A stretch of DNA of 64,000 nucleotides from Patagioenas fasciata. Lineage: Eukaryota > Chordata > Aves > Columbiformes > Columbidae. Made by a program: the position numbers and the translations under genes. This document shows, one piece after another, positions 25,722 through 34,741 of the stretch. The notes under the pieces were generated by a model that worked only from the letters and a program-made list of their open reading frames with translations, was not told where the DNA came from and did no database searches. Location of the stretch: the NCBI RefSeq assembly GCF_037038585.1, contig NC_092520.1, forward strand, positions 196,952,706 to 197,016,705, written 5' to 3'. Each line of letters begins with the position of its first letter. Positions within the stretch are counted from its first letter, which is position 1.

Positions 25722-27370
25722 AATCTCTCCAAGCACTTCATTTTCTCCCTGAATATTCCAAAGGCACCTCAGTCACATTTGGACCGGGACAGCCATAGCG
25801 CACTCCATGAGGCTCTGCAAACAAAACATCGCTCTTTCCTGTGGCACATGCCAGCTGACTCCTGGAGATCTAGGCTGGGAACTCCACTAGCCACCTTTGA
25901 CATATGATAGAGTAGTAAAGGCTTGTTTTTGAGAAGTAGCCAGAGATACCGAGGCCACCCGCTCCAACACCAGACACCATAGTGGGTATTCAGCTCCTCC
26001 CAGTTTACAGAGCTCTATTGCAGCATTGCATGTGAGATAATTGCTAAGACCCCGTTCTAGTTAGCGGAGGAAGGAGTTATTCCTACTGTCCTAAAGTAGA
26101 CACCTTTAGGACACCTTTAGACTTAAGGAGTGTATCGACTAACGCCTCAGTTGGATTTCCTACACGCAGGCAACTTAATGCCATTTCACATGCCATAACA
26201 AAACCAGCACCTAGAGATCAGCAGATGTGACACAGGACCTACGGATAGTCTGGCCCTTCTGAGGGAACAGTTGGAGGTCAGAGAACATCCCATGTAGAAT
26301 CTCAGATCATTCCCAAACCATGCCCAGGGAGAGGCTCTATCATCAAGCCCCTGCTGTTCGCTCACTCTAATGGCTTTGTGGAAACCAAGTCCCCACACAA
26401 ACACCCAAGTCACAGTGAACCGAATCCCACCCTGGTTATAGTTCCCTCTTCTGCCAAGGAGGTTTGTGTCCTGTATCTCCACAGCTGAGACCTAGTGGGA
26501 GCATTCTCCACACATTTTTGGTAGCTTGTGCAGTTAAGAGCTAATATTGGGGCTAAGGAACGCGCTTTGTTGTTTAATTTTTTACTGTGTCTTGTTCTAA
26601 CCATCTCCATTTGGCAAACTTCAAGAAACACTTATTTAAACAGTTAAATATGGAGATCGCCTCAGTGCTTGCTACCGGTTTTCTCCAGCCTGCAGGAAAT
26701 ACCTTCAAATGGCCGTTCTATTACTTGTGTCCTTAGCGGAAATTCTTGCAGGTCAACACGTGCCTTTTGCAGCGTGTGCAACTGCGTAGAAGTCGAAGTG
26801 CAGTGACAGGAGCCTTTTTAATGAGGTTTCTGCTCTTGGTATCTAATCCACATGGGGTCTTGGGCTCAGGCAGTTGCTGTTGGCTGACCGCTTGGGAAAA
26901 GCTGTGTTTGCAGCGTGTCAGCCAATGCGGTCGGCATAGCCCTTGCCAATGACAGTGAGCGCAAATACAGTAGCACCACTTCCTCCGACTTGCTGGATCA
27001 TGAGCCACTTGATCCACAACTCAAAAGTGAGCTGTGGCTCCAAAGTATTTGTCATGTCAAACGAGCAAGACCTATTCACAGAGGGTCAGAATTTAAAATG
27101 CCTTCTTTTGAAAGGATGCACACAGGATACACAGGTTTATCTTCTTGACGTTGGTCACCTACTAAAGGGCCCGGGTTGAATTTGTGGAGCATATTAGGGG
27201 AAGAACATAACACTGTTTTACGGCAAAGGCATTTTTTGGCTGCCAGGGTGTATGCTGCACGTGAGTCAGCTCACCTTGCTGTTTCCTGGTCAACTTGGTG
27301 TGCACCAGGACCCCCAGGACATAGTCTGCCACGTTGCTTTCCAGAAGCTTGGTCAAGCTGCTTTGGGTCA
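25722..27370. other. Unit segment without recognised gene (copy 1; repeats at +9020)
   Basis: About 1.6 kb at the left of each unit (also 34742-36390, 43762-45410, 52782-54430, 61802-63450). Several 60-100 codon frames exist on both strands, for example a Cys/Arg-rich minus frame at 26733-27017. None shows a recognisable domain. Its last 100 bases (27271-27370) are similar to 34186-34283 at the other end of the same unit. Confidence 0.5.
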
Positions 27371-28440
27371 TGTCCTGGTTTTGTTAAAAACAAGACCAGT
27401 TGCGTTTTAGTGATTTTTCTTTCAGCTAAGTTCTTCTTGGTGGCTGTACTTTTCTGAGCTTTTGCCTACATATTTTTCCTCGCATGCTGTACTCAGTGCT
27501 GATCAGAAGACCAACGGAATGCTGAAGAAGCTCATGTTTAGATTTATTGCTATGGTAGCCAAGAAAGACTGATAAGTTTTCCCACGTTCCGTTGTGAGAG
27601 GGGCGTGTTTGAGGAGGGGTGGATGGAACTGGTGACTTAAATTGACCAATTAAGTATTCCGCCCCATAATCGTCATACCCCCTTTTCAAGGGTTAAAATT
27701 GCAGGGTGACAGTCAAACCCTGGCAGATGTATTGTTAACCTCCTCTCCCCTCCACTTCCCCCTTTTACCCCTCCCTCTCCCCCCTTCCCACTCAGGACAG
27801 GTGATCAGGAGGGAAAGAAGGAGAGAGAGAAGAGAGCTGGAAAAATTAAAGATATTTTACTAATGCTACTAATAAGAATAGAGAAAATAATACAAAATAT
27901 ACAAAACCAATCTTGAAAGTCTCAGCAACTGCAGAGCCAGCACCCAAAGTCCTGATTAGACTCTGTAGCCAACCGGAGCTGGATTCAGTCTCTCACTAGG
28001 TCTCAGTTCGCAGGGATGACTAGCAAGGTCCTCTCCTAATGTCGGCCATAAGCAGAAGGGAAGGAAAAAAGGGAAAAGGGACGAGATCCTTGTGATCTCC
28101 CACTTTTATATGAAGTATTCACATGAATGGAATGTTATACCTCATTGGTCAGTTCCTTGGTCACCGGTTTCTCGTTGCCCCTCTCGCGAGATGTCCATCC
28201 GTGCTTATCAATAAGTTTGCATTCCATTACTAGGTTTACCAAAACATGTATCTGGTTCTCCAGGAAAATGCAGCTAATATGAAGGCTTTAGCTGACAGGT
28301 AAAATTCACTAAAAGAGAAACTTGTTTTTCAACAAAACCAGGACACCCCTATATAAGAGGGTGATCACGAGGGTCAAGCTCTCCTCAGCCGTGGCCGGCA
28401 TCTCGAGGGGAACCTGCCTGTCTGCCTGTGATGTTGTTGC
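27371..28440 (+). mobile_element. Outer LTR (plus strand), split by an inner LTR, copy 1
   Basis: It starts TGTCCTGGTTTTGTTAAAAA at 27371 and runs to 27683. It resumes at 28346 with CCCCTATATAAGAGG, a TATA-like box in the place expected for the U3/R border of a bird ERV LTR. The U3 part includes ATTGACCAATTAAGTATTCC, the kind of CCAAT-like block common to passerine LTRs. The interruption is a second, opposite LTR. The right end (about 28440) is a guess, since no clear CA end was found. It does not appear to carry any internal retroviral gene. Confidence 0.5.
27684..28345 (-). mobile_element. Inner LTR (minus strand) nested in the outer LTR, copy 1
   Basis: On the minus strand it begins TGTCCTGGTTTTGTTGAAAA at 28345, and its first ~75 bases resemble the start of the outer LTR, so the two are related but inverted. 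A TATAAAAG box lies near 28103-28112 (minus). The pentamer CCCCT occurs on both sides (27679-27683 and 28346-28350), fitting a 5-bp target-site duplication. The left terminus is less certain, because a TGTTAAC at 27733 would be an alternative end. Confidence 0.5.
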
Positions 28441-29205
28441 AACCGTATGCAACAAAGTGTCTTGCAATTCAGTAACAAAGAGACACGGCCTCTTGCAAGG
28501 CCATCTCATGGAAACTTATATTAAGACCAGCTAATGACTGTCTCCCTGTTTACAGAGGCTTCACTGAGCCTTTCTTGCTGCCTGTACTTCATCTTTGCTG
28601 TAGTTATAAACAGTCACAGCTTTCCCGTCATAACTACATATTCATAGACACAGTTTTAGAAATTCGCAAAAAAAACAACAAGACCACCACTATAGTTAAC
28701 TGGAATACCGCAACGTTTAGTTATTAATAATAATCTATAGAACACTCCATGATAAATTTTTCTTTTATAAAGATGTTAATTAAATTTCAAAAGAAAGCGG
28801 CACAGGAAGCATCTTCTTGGCACTCTCAGGTTTATTTTACCATTATTAATTTCAGGTGGAAAGGAGGGAATCTGTTGAAGAAAATCTCCAAGTTCAAAAT
28901 TAAGGCTGTAACACATCAAGTGACAGAATCAAGGTGGTTCATTCTAAAACCTCTCTGATACTTGCTAAATCTTTAGTTTACAACAATTGTATTAGGAGCA
29001 GTCTGAAACCTGATCTGCCGACAGTCTGTCCTGTGTTTTCCAAAGCCTCTCTTAAATCAGTGCTGGCTTTACAATCATGTGATTATGTTTCCAACCAGGA
29101 AATGATACATTTTCATTACTAAGGTGGCATTTTTTTTCTTGGAGTTTCCATGTTTATTCTTAGGATGAAAGCTGCAATCTTTAAACTGCGTTACACCCAG
29201 AATTT
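28441..29205. other. Unit segment without recognised gene (copy 1)
   Basis: AT-rich filler between the LTRs and the small plus-strand frame, repeated in copies 2-4. Short frames at 28749-28958 and 28934-29122 (plus) show no domain. Confidence 0.5.
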
Positions 29206-29379
29206 ATGGCTCCTAAACCGAAAATCAAAATCGAGAGAGAGGGACAGACTAAACGAGAATGGAAAGAAGTCAGAAAGAGGTTAGTAAAGCTATGGAAGCT
29301 TTCTGGAATGTATCAAACAAAAAGGGAAGTAGAAATGAGGAATAACTGGAAATCGGTAACTTGCAACTGGCTAAAGTAA
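29206..29379 (+). CDS. Small Lys/Arg-rich open frame, 57 codons, unrecognised
   Basis: An ATG-to-TAA frame beginning MAPKPKIKIEREGQ, very rich in Lys, Arg and Glu, with a Trp-Lys repeated motif further on. It is present at 38226, 47246 and 56266 in copies 2-4. About 40 bases after its stop, an acceptor-like TTTTAACCAG (ending about 29401) and a strong donor CAACAG|GTAAGTAG (about 29461) enclose a 60-base exon-like stretch on the same strand. I do not recognise the product. It may be a retroelement remnant or a chance frame; identity between copies is uninformative because the whole unit is identical. Confidence 0.2.
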   Translation: MAPKPKIKIEREGQTKREWKEVRKRLVKLWKLSGMYQTKREVEMRNNWKSVTCNWLK

Positions 29380-29479
29380 CACATTCCTTTGTTTTAACCA
29401 GGCTTTGTTTGAGTGAGAATAGCATCGGATTTGACTGTGCAGTGAAAGAACAACCACAACAGGTAAGTAGTGCCCAGAT

Positions 29480-29730
29480 GCAGCAGCAGCAAGTGTTCTT
29501 CTTTTGGCACCTCGCGGGGCCACGGTCCCCTCACAGCTGCAGCCAGGGCTCACATCCACGCCGGACACCCTGCTCAGCAGGAGTGAGGCTCGCACAGCTG
29601 GATCCTGCCTCAGTCGCTCAGTCACCAGGTTTTCTTGCTTGGCATTGGATTCTTGCAGCTCCTTCAGACAGGTCCTCATCTTGTGCAGCCGCAGACGTTG
29701 TTGACAGCAGGGGTGTTCTGGATGCACTTG
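29480..29730 (-). CDS. Exon-like frame with coiled-coil character, unrecognised
   Basis: On the minus strand an acceptor-like GCTCTCAG ends at 29731 and opens a frame that reads through LRLHKMRTCLKELQESNAKQ and a Glu/Arg/Leu-rich heptad-like helix, then a Gly/Cys/Ser-rich tail. GC content and amino-acid composition look more exon-like than the surroundings. It lies 1.2 kb downstream of the RhoGAP stop in the same direction, so it could be a remnant of a neighbouring gene or an alternative 3' exon. No convincing donor is visible, and I do not recognise the family. Copies lie at +9020, +18040 and +27060. Confidence 0.25.
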
Positions 29731-29764
29731 CTGAGAGCTTGTGCCGTTCAGCCAAATATACCTA

Positions 29765-30041
29765 TCTACCTAACTCACTAACTCTCTTGCCCTATCGACT
29801 CAAAAATCTATGGGAAAATTCTTGAAACTTGCAAACCCGTATGTGAAAACCAAAATGCACTCGGTACACAGCTACCTACACTAGCAACTAACAAACAAAC
29901 AAAATAACGAACCTGCTAACTAACTCACTTACAAACAAACAAACTCTCTTGCCCTACTGGCTCCAAAACCCACTGTGAATTTCTGAAAGTCGCAAACCAG
30001 TATGTGAAAAAAAAGTGCACTCAGTACACAGCTACCTACAC

Positions 30042-30072
<31 letters not shown>

Positions 30073-30147
30073 ACACTAACAAACACTCTAACTAACAAAC
30101 TAACTAACAAACTAACTAACTTGCTAACTAACTAACAAACAAACTCT
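29765..30147. repeat. TAAC-rich minisatellite, copy 1
   Basis: Two diverged modules of roughly 150-200 bp, each running ACTCTCTTGCCCTA..., TATGTGAAAA, CAGCTACCTACACTAG, followed by tracts of CTAA and CAAA tetranucleotides. The second tract (30050-30147) is nearly pure (TAAC)n. Length is identical in all four copies, with one substitution (T at 30061 versus A at 39081). Confidence 0.85.
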
Positions 30148-30562
30148 AGATGGTCCAGCTGAACCAACATGAGGGTGACAACATGAGGGGGATTTCTTCA
30201 GTCAGTTCTTCAACCTGCCTTGAGAAAGAGGGGCGGGGAAAGACAGGCATTAAGCACAAGGCTGAGAGGAGAACAAGCAACTCGTGCTTTAACAGGATAG
30301 GCAATCCCCATCCACAGTTCTTTTCTGCAGGATTCCTTAGGGCTGGATATTATACTTTGGTGTTTTGCTATTAATGATTTAGACTGTGGAAGTCTGGGGA
30401 GGTCTCAGTGGACATGGGGGCTTTTGACTCAACTGCCGTGCAAATCTAGGCTTCAAGGGCCAGGCCTGGGTACAGCTGCAGTAAGAACGGAGAGTAAAAC
30501 TGAACCAGAGTAAAGCAAGGAGGAACAAAGACAAAGACAAAGGCAAGAGGAAGAACTGTTTT

Positions 30563-30766
30563 ACAGTGAGCGTGGTGAAATATTGGCACAGGTTGCCCAG
30601 AGAGGTGGTAGATGCCCCATCCCTGGAAACATTCAAGGCCAGGCTGGACGGGGGTCGGCGTAACCCGATCTCATTGAAGATGTCCCTGCTGATTGCAGGG
30701 GGGGTGGATTAGAAGGCCTTGGAAGGTCCCTTCCAACCCAAACTCTTCTTTGATTCTAGGGTTCTA
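30563..30766 (+). mobile_element. CR1 LINE 3' end, copy 1
   Basis: It holds the hallmark CR1 phrases in order: CAGGTTGCCCAGAGAGGTGG, CATCCCTGGAAACATTCAAG, GCCAGGCTGGACGGG, GAAGATGTCCCTGCTGATTG, AGGTCCCTTCCAACCCAAAC and a terminal GATTCTAGG of the octamer type. It is 5' truncated, in plus orientation, about 200 bp beyond the RhoGAP stop codon. Confidence 0.9.
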
Positions 30767-30970
30767 AGTGAAAAATGAAAACTGCCAACGCTGGAGTGCT
30801 CTTCACCTCCAGGTATCCACCTTCTCCCAAGGGAAGGTGAACGCTTCCTCTCTGGGGCCGTCTCTGGGCACCACAGAAATATTTCCTAGACTCAGAGCAA
30901 TTGGAAAGAGGGAGAGCAGGCTCTTTCACACACCAGGGCTCCTTGTTCTTCTCACCCCACCTGGCTTGTC

Positions 30971-33900
30971 TCAGTCGCCTGTTTGTGAGCTGTCCAGCTC
31001 CAGCCTTCGCCTCCTCTTGCTGGGCTGGCCATCGCCCCCCTCTTCGAACAGGAGTTTTCTCTTCCGGGGGGAAGGATTTCCCCCCTCCCGCGAAGAGCCT
31101 GACAAGCTTTCCATCCAAAAGGATTGTTAGACAGGTAAAGCCATGATAAACAGGAATCAATTCTACTCTAAAGTAAAGCCAGCTCAGGTTACCTGCTCTG
31201 CCCAGAGGAGCTGTTCTGGGCTGCGCTTTCTGCAGAGACTGAAGGCACCTGCAACGGAAACGCAGAAGATGACACCTACCCGTTTTCCAGCTCAGCTCTA
31301 AAGGGCAGATCCCTTGGGTGGCTTTGCTCAGCCCAGTTGGGCCACTTCTGTTGGGATCGCTGGGCAAAGAGTGATGGCCAACCTGCATCAGCCTCACTCT
31401 GCACTTCTGCAAAGCTGCAGGTTGGTGGATGAACTTGCTTGTCCTTACAGCGGCAATCCCACCTTCTGAGGGGGGAGGCATTCTCTCATGCTGCTTGTGG
31501 CTCTCACATACCTCTGCAGTTTCTCCTTGTTCTCCTGGTGCCGGCGAGTCCTCCGCCTCTTCACCGGCAAGCCCAGCCCCCTCTTCCTTCTCCTCCCCCT
31601 CCTTCTCCTTCTCCACGAACAGGACCTCCTCCTCCTCCTCCTCCTCCTTCTCCTCCTCCTCCTTCTCCTCCTCCTCCTTCTCTTCCTCCTCATCCTCAAA
31701 GAGTTCCCCATGGTGGTTAACGAGGAACTCTACCAGCTGGGTCACCTGCACACGGTAAACCATTGGTTCCCAACGCGCTGGCTGCAATGCCTCCAACAGC
31801 CCTTCCCACTCCTCATGCTGCCTTGTGCACAGAAAGCTGCAGCTGTGCAGTTGCTCTTCCCAGCAGCTCCCCTGCCAGCATTGGCTGAAGACAGGAGGCA
31901 GCCAGGAACCTCTGAAGAGCAAAGCTGGCGTGGGCCGGGAAGGCTGCAAGGGGCTGGGAAACACAGCGTACCTTCCCTGTCACCTGTGCCAGGACATCCA
32001 GAGGGAGCGTGTCCTCCTCTGGTGGGCCAAGGAGGTTGGGCCCCACACAGATGGCCAGGTTGATGGCTGTCATCTTGGTGATGGTGGCATTGCTGCTGAT
32101 GTTCTGCAGCAGCCGCAGCAAGGTCTTGAGGAGGAGGAGGTTGGCCTCGGGTAACTTGCGAGCCACCCTGTAGAAACAGGAGCCCAACGTACAGAGGTGA
32201 AGTAGGGGTTGTCAAGACAGGTGTCCCATGCTGATGTCAGCCAAGCCCACCCCAGGGAAGGCTCCTCGGCCAAGCTGGCTCTACAGCAGAGGGGCTGTCT
32301 TCCCTGAGAGATTACCACCTTCCTCCCTGCCTGCCCTTCTGGCCAGAGTCCCTTTGGACAAGGAGTCAGCCCCAATGCCTGCATCTTTTTCAGGCAAGCT
32401 GCGGCTTTGCAGGCAAGTGCCGGGCTCTGCCAGTCCCTGCAGAGCAGCCAGGCTGCTGACCACACTTACTCTTTCAGCCCCACCAGCCTCTCCTCCCTGC
32501 TGCTCTTCTGCAGGGCAGCCATCCACTCCTCGTAGAGCTCCACCATGAGGAGCTTGGAGGGGATCTTGCGCAGGAAGTCCTGCAATGCCAAGGGCTGCGC
32601 GTCAGGCTGTGCGCACTGCTGCCGGGAGCACGGGCAGTATCCCCAGCACGCTGGGTGCCCAGCACCTCCTGGCTTTGGGCTCCTGCTTGAGCAGGTGCCC
32701 AGCAGCAGAGCCAGGAGCTGCCGGACTCCAGGTCAGCAGGGCTCACCTTGAGGATGACAGCCAGGACGTGCACCGGCTGGCTTGCCAGGTGGACCTGGGT
32801 CCCACTGTCCAGGGCCTCCCTGATCTCACGGGAGGCACGCTCGCTGGCCGCCAGCCGGAAGATCCCCTCCGTGGATGGCCCCTGTTCATGCAGCAGAGTC
32901 AGCAGGTCCTGCAGGGGAGAGAGGAGGATGTTGCTGGGCTGGAGAGAGGTCCTGGGAGAGGCCAAGCTTCCTCAGGGGCAGGAGTGAGTGTGGATGGGTC
33001 TGCTGCCCTGACTGAGGCAGAACAGAGGGCTGGCTGGAGTTGGGTGATGTGGAGAGGAGCGCGCTTTGTCCCCAAGGCTCATCTGGGATGCTTGCCATGG
33101 GGACAGTGCCTCTCCAGAGGAGCCAGCAGGATGGGGACCCCTTCCCAGGCCACGCTTGCTTACCTGCATGGGCTGGGGCAGCATGCCATCCTGGCTGCAG
33201 AGATCAGCCAGGGGCCGGCCAAAGAGAAGCCCCGTGCGGGCAGAGCCCGATGGCCCCGGTGCCTCTGCAGCCACCAAGGTCCCTGGCCACGCAAAGTGCC
33301 AGGGCAGCCACCTCCTCCTCCTCCTGCTGCGGGTGCCACCATCTGCCAAGGAGAAGAGAGCAAAGAGAGGTGGAGCAGAAGCGCCAGGACAGCGCTCCTG
33401 GACCCTGGAGCACACGGGAGAAGTGTCCTTTGGCAACAAGGGATCCCGAGGGCTCAGGTCTCTCCTGCCCCAGAGTAATGGGAACAGACGTGCCCTGCGG
33501 GAAGGGCAGCAGCAGCCCCAGTGCAGCCTGAGTGCCTGTCTGCAAGAGGAGGGGGGAAGGGCCGTCCCGTCCCCGTCTTCTCCAAACTCACCAGCCAACT
33601 GGCCACTTCCAGCGTTGGGCACAGGTGGCTGCTCGGGCTCAGGCTCGTCCCTGCAGAGCAGACGGCATCAGGCATGAGAAAATCGGCTGCTGCACGGTGT
33701 GGCTGTTCTGGGGTGTCTCCCAGCTGTGCGTGGGGGGAGCCTACCTGGTGCCACAGCAGCAATTCACCTGACCCATCTCCACAAAGCCAAGAGAAGCGTC
33801 CTGAAAGGGCACGCCTGTGGGGCGTGAGGTGGTAGCCAGACAGGTGGACAGATTCTGGCAAACACCTCCCCAGTGCCGTCCCAGTGCTGCAGGGCAAGAG

Positions 33901-33977
33901 CTTGGCTCTTACCCCTGACACTTCGTGGCGGCACAGAACCGTTGCCGGGACAGCGCAGAGTCAACACAGCCCAACAT
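30971..33977 (-). CDS. ARHGAP20/TAGAP-like Rho GTPase-activating protein, copy 1
   Basis: Predicted GAP that speeds GTP hydrolysis by Rho-family GTPases. Exons (minus): 33977-33913, 33800-33768, 33650-33592, 33342-33164, 32908-32747, 32579-32470, 32167-31972, 31745-31512, 31406-31280, 31238-31193, 31106-30971; 448 codons, all borders GT-AG, phases consistent. In this model a basic/Trp stretch (RRRRRWLPWHF, about residues 60-70) leads into LLFGRPLADLC and a RhoGAP domain (about 94-285). The arginine finger is Arg130 in GPSTEGIFR; the conserved Lys166/Arg170 lie in ILKDFLR and the conserved Asn239 in NLAICVGPNLL. A Glu/Lys run follows (about 285-310), then PRKRK and KRRRR near the C-terminus, suggesting nuclear targeting. 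Exons covering residues 53-346 are firm; the first three and last three rest on splice-phase logic. ARHGAP20 and TAGAP share the LFG.PL..LC and TEGIFR layout; which one is the closer parent is unresolved. Confidence 0.8.
31625..31698. repeat. Coding (CTC/CTT)n microsatellite inside the RhoGAP gene
   Basis: A nearly pure pyrimidine run of CTC and CTT triplets. On the minus strand it encodes the Glu/Lys run of exon 8, and in-frame triplets keep the frame open. The run has the same length in copies 2-4 (40645, 49665 and 58685 onward), unusual for a hypermutable repeat and a sign that duplication or homogenisation is recent. Confidence 0.9.
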
Positions 33978-34185
33978 TCTGAGCGTGGTGGTGGGGGAGG
34001 GGTGCTGGGGGCTCTCCCCACTATGCCCATGTCTCTCTCGCACTGGGAGCCCAGCCCTGGGCACAGCACTTCAGGCCTGGCCTCAGCAGCGCTGAGCAGA
34101 GGGGAAGGGTCACCTCCCTCCAGCTGCTGGCAAGGCTTTGCCCCGTGCAGCCCAGGGCACCACTGGCTGCCGCCTTGGGCCAAGG

Positions 34186-34283
34186 CCACCTTGCTGGCTC
34201 CTGCTCAACTTGCTGTCCACCAGGAGCCCAGGACGTTTGTGCCACGCTCTTTGCCAGCAGCTTTGCCAAGTTGCTTTGGGTCA
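34186..34283. repeat. Internal repeat partner of 27271-27370
   Basis: CACCTTGCTGG..CTGCTCAACTTG, CACCAGGAGCCCAGGAC and AAGTTGCTTTGGGTCA here match CACCTTGCTG..TGGTCAACTTGG, CACCAGGACCCCCAGGAC and AAGCTGCTTTGGGTCA at 27271-27370. The two copies are in the same orientation about 6.9 kb apart. The outer LTR begins directly after GGGTCA in the left copy, so it appears to have landed in this repeat. Its family is not identified; it recurs in every unit. Confidence 0.6.
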
Positions 34284-34741
34284 CAAGTCTGTGTGCACAT
34301 GTCTCAGGATGCTTCATGCCCGTAGAATTGCCAGAGATTTATCCTAATTTCCTAGGCAAGAACTCATCAATGAACTTTCTTTGTTTTCCAGCCCCTAATC
34401 CTCACTCACAGGCTCTCAACTACGTCACCCCTAACCGTAAGGGCTGCCAAGTCAAACCTCTCCCTTACATTCACTGCAACTCCCCCACCTCACCTGCCCT
34501 GCCTGTCCCTCCTCAACAGCCCATTCAGCCGTCCCAAGCACTCATGCTCTCTTACCATTCTGCACCAGGGACAGGAAAGCTTGTGTGCAGAAGTTCCAGC
34601 TTCACAAGAGAGCATGGTCGCCTGAAGTATGATATAAATATGGTATTGGCATGGAAGCGTGAGCAATTGCTCACAAAAAATACCTGTTTTTCTTCAGTCT
34701 GGTGACACACAACAGTTGACAGCACATGAGCTTTTCATAAG
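34284..34741. other. Right end of unit, upstream of the RhoGAP gene
   Basis: About 450 bp between the internal repeat and the unit boundary, where a promoter or 5' exon of the minus-strand gene might lie. I see no clear TATA box or CpG island on the minus strand. A plus-strand frame ends here (to 34705), preceded by an acceptor-like TTTGTTTTCCAG at about 34391, and has a Pro-rich stretch; I do not recognise it. Confidence 0.35.

Larger units (their letters stand above)
25722..34741. repeat. Tandem unit, copy 1 (9,020 bp)
   Basis: First full unit of a head-to-tail array; every landmark recurs exactly 9,020 bp to the right. Contents left to right: unrecognised sequence (25722-27370), nested LTRs (27371 to about 28440), unrecognised sequence with a 57-codon frame (29206-29379), a coiled-coil-like frame (about 29480-29730, minus), TAAC minisatellite (29765-30147), CR1 end (30563-30766) and the RhoGAP gene (30971-33977, minus). 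The first kilobase carries about ten single-base differences from the other copies; the rest is almost identical to copy 2. The unit start is set by the junction with copy 0 at 25721. Confidence 0.97.

Noticed and set aside
24624-25736. 370-codon minus-strand open frame
   Set aside because: It crosses unique flank, intron and the copy 0 exon, reading that exon partly out of frame. It has no domain of its own and is a chance frame.
27371-28345. A DNA transposon with TGTCCTGG...CCAGGACA terminal inverted repeats
   Set aside because: The two ends have TATA and U3-like features of LTRs in opposite orientation, with CCCCT flanking only the inner one; a nested LTR insertion explains it better.
29765-30147. 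CRISPR-like spacing of repeated phrases
   Set aside because: Only two diverged modules with simple TAAC/CAAA tracts, in a vertebrate genome; it is a minisatellite.
31445-31758. Frames rich in Arg, Ser, Leu or Pro over the CTC/CTT run
   Set aside because: These are other-frame and antisense readings of the microsatellite that encodes the Glu run.
30756-31964. 402-codon minus-strand open frame, repeated in copies 2-4
   Set aside because: It reads through several introns. The real exons inside it are bounded by splice sites, and the last one uses another frame.
34430-34440. CCCTAACC, telomere-like
   Set aside because: A single occurrence, with no tandem TTAGGG/CCCTAA units.
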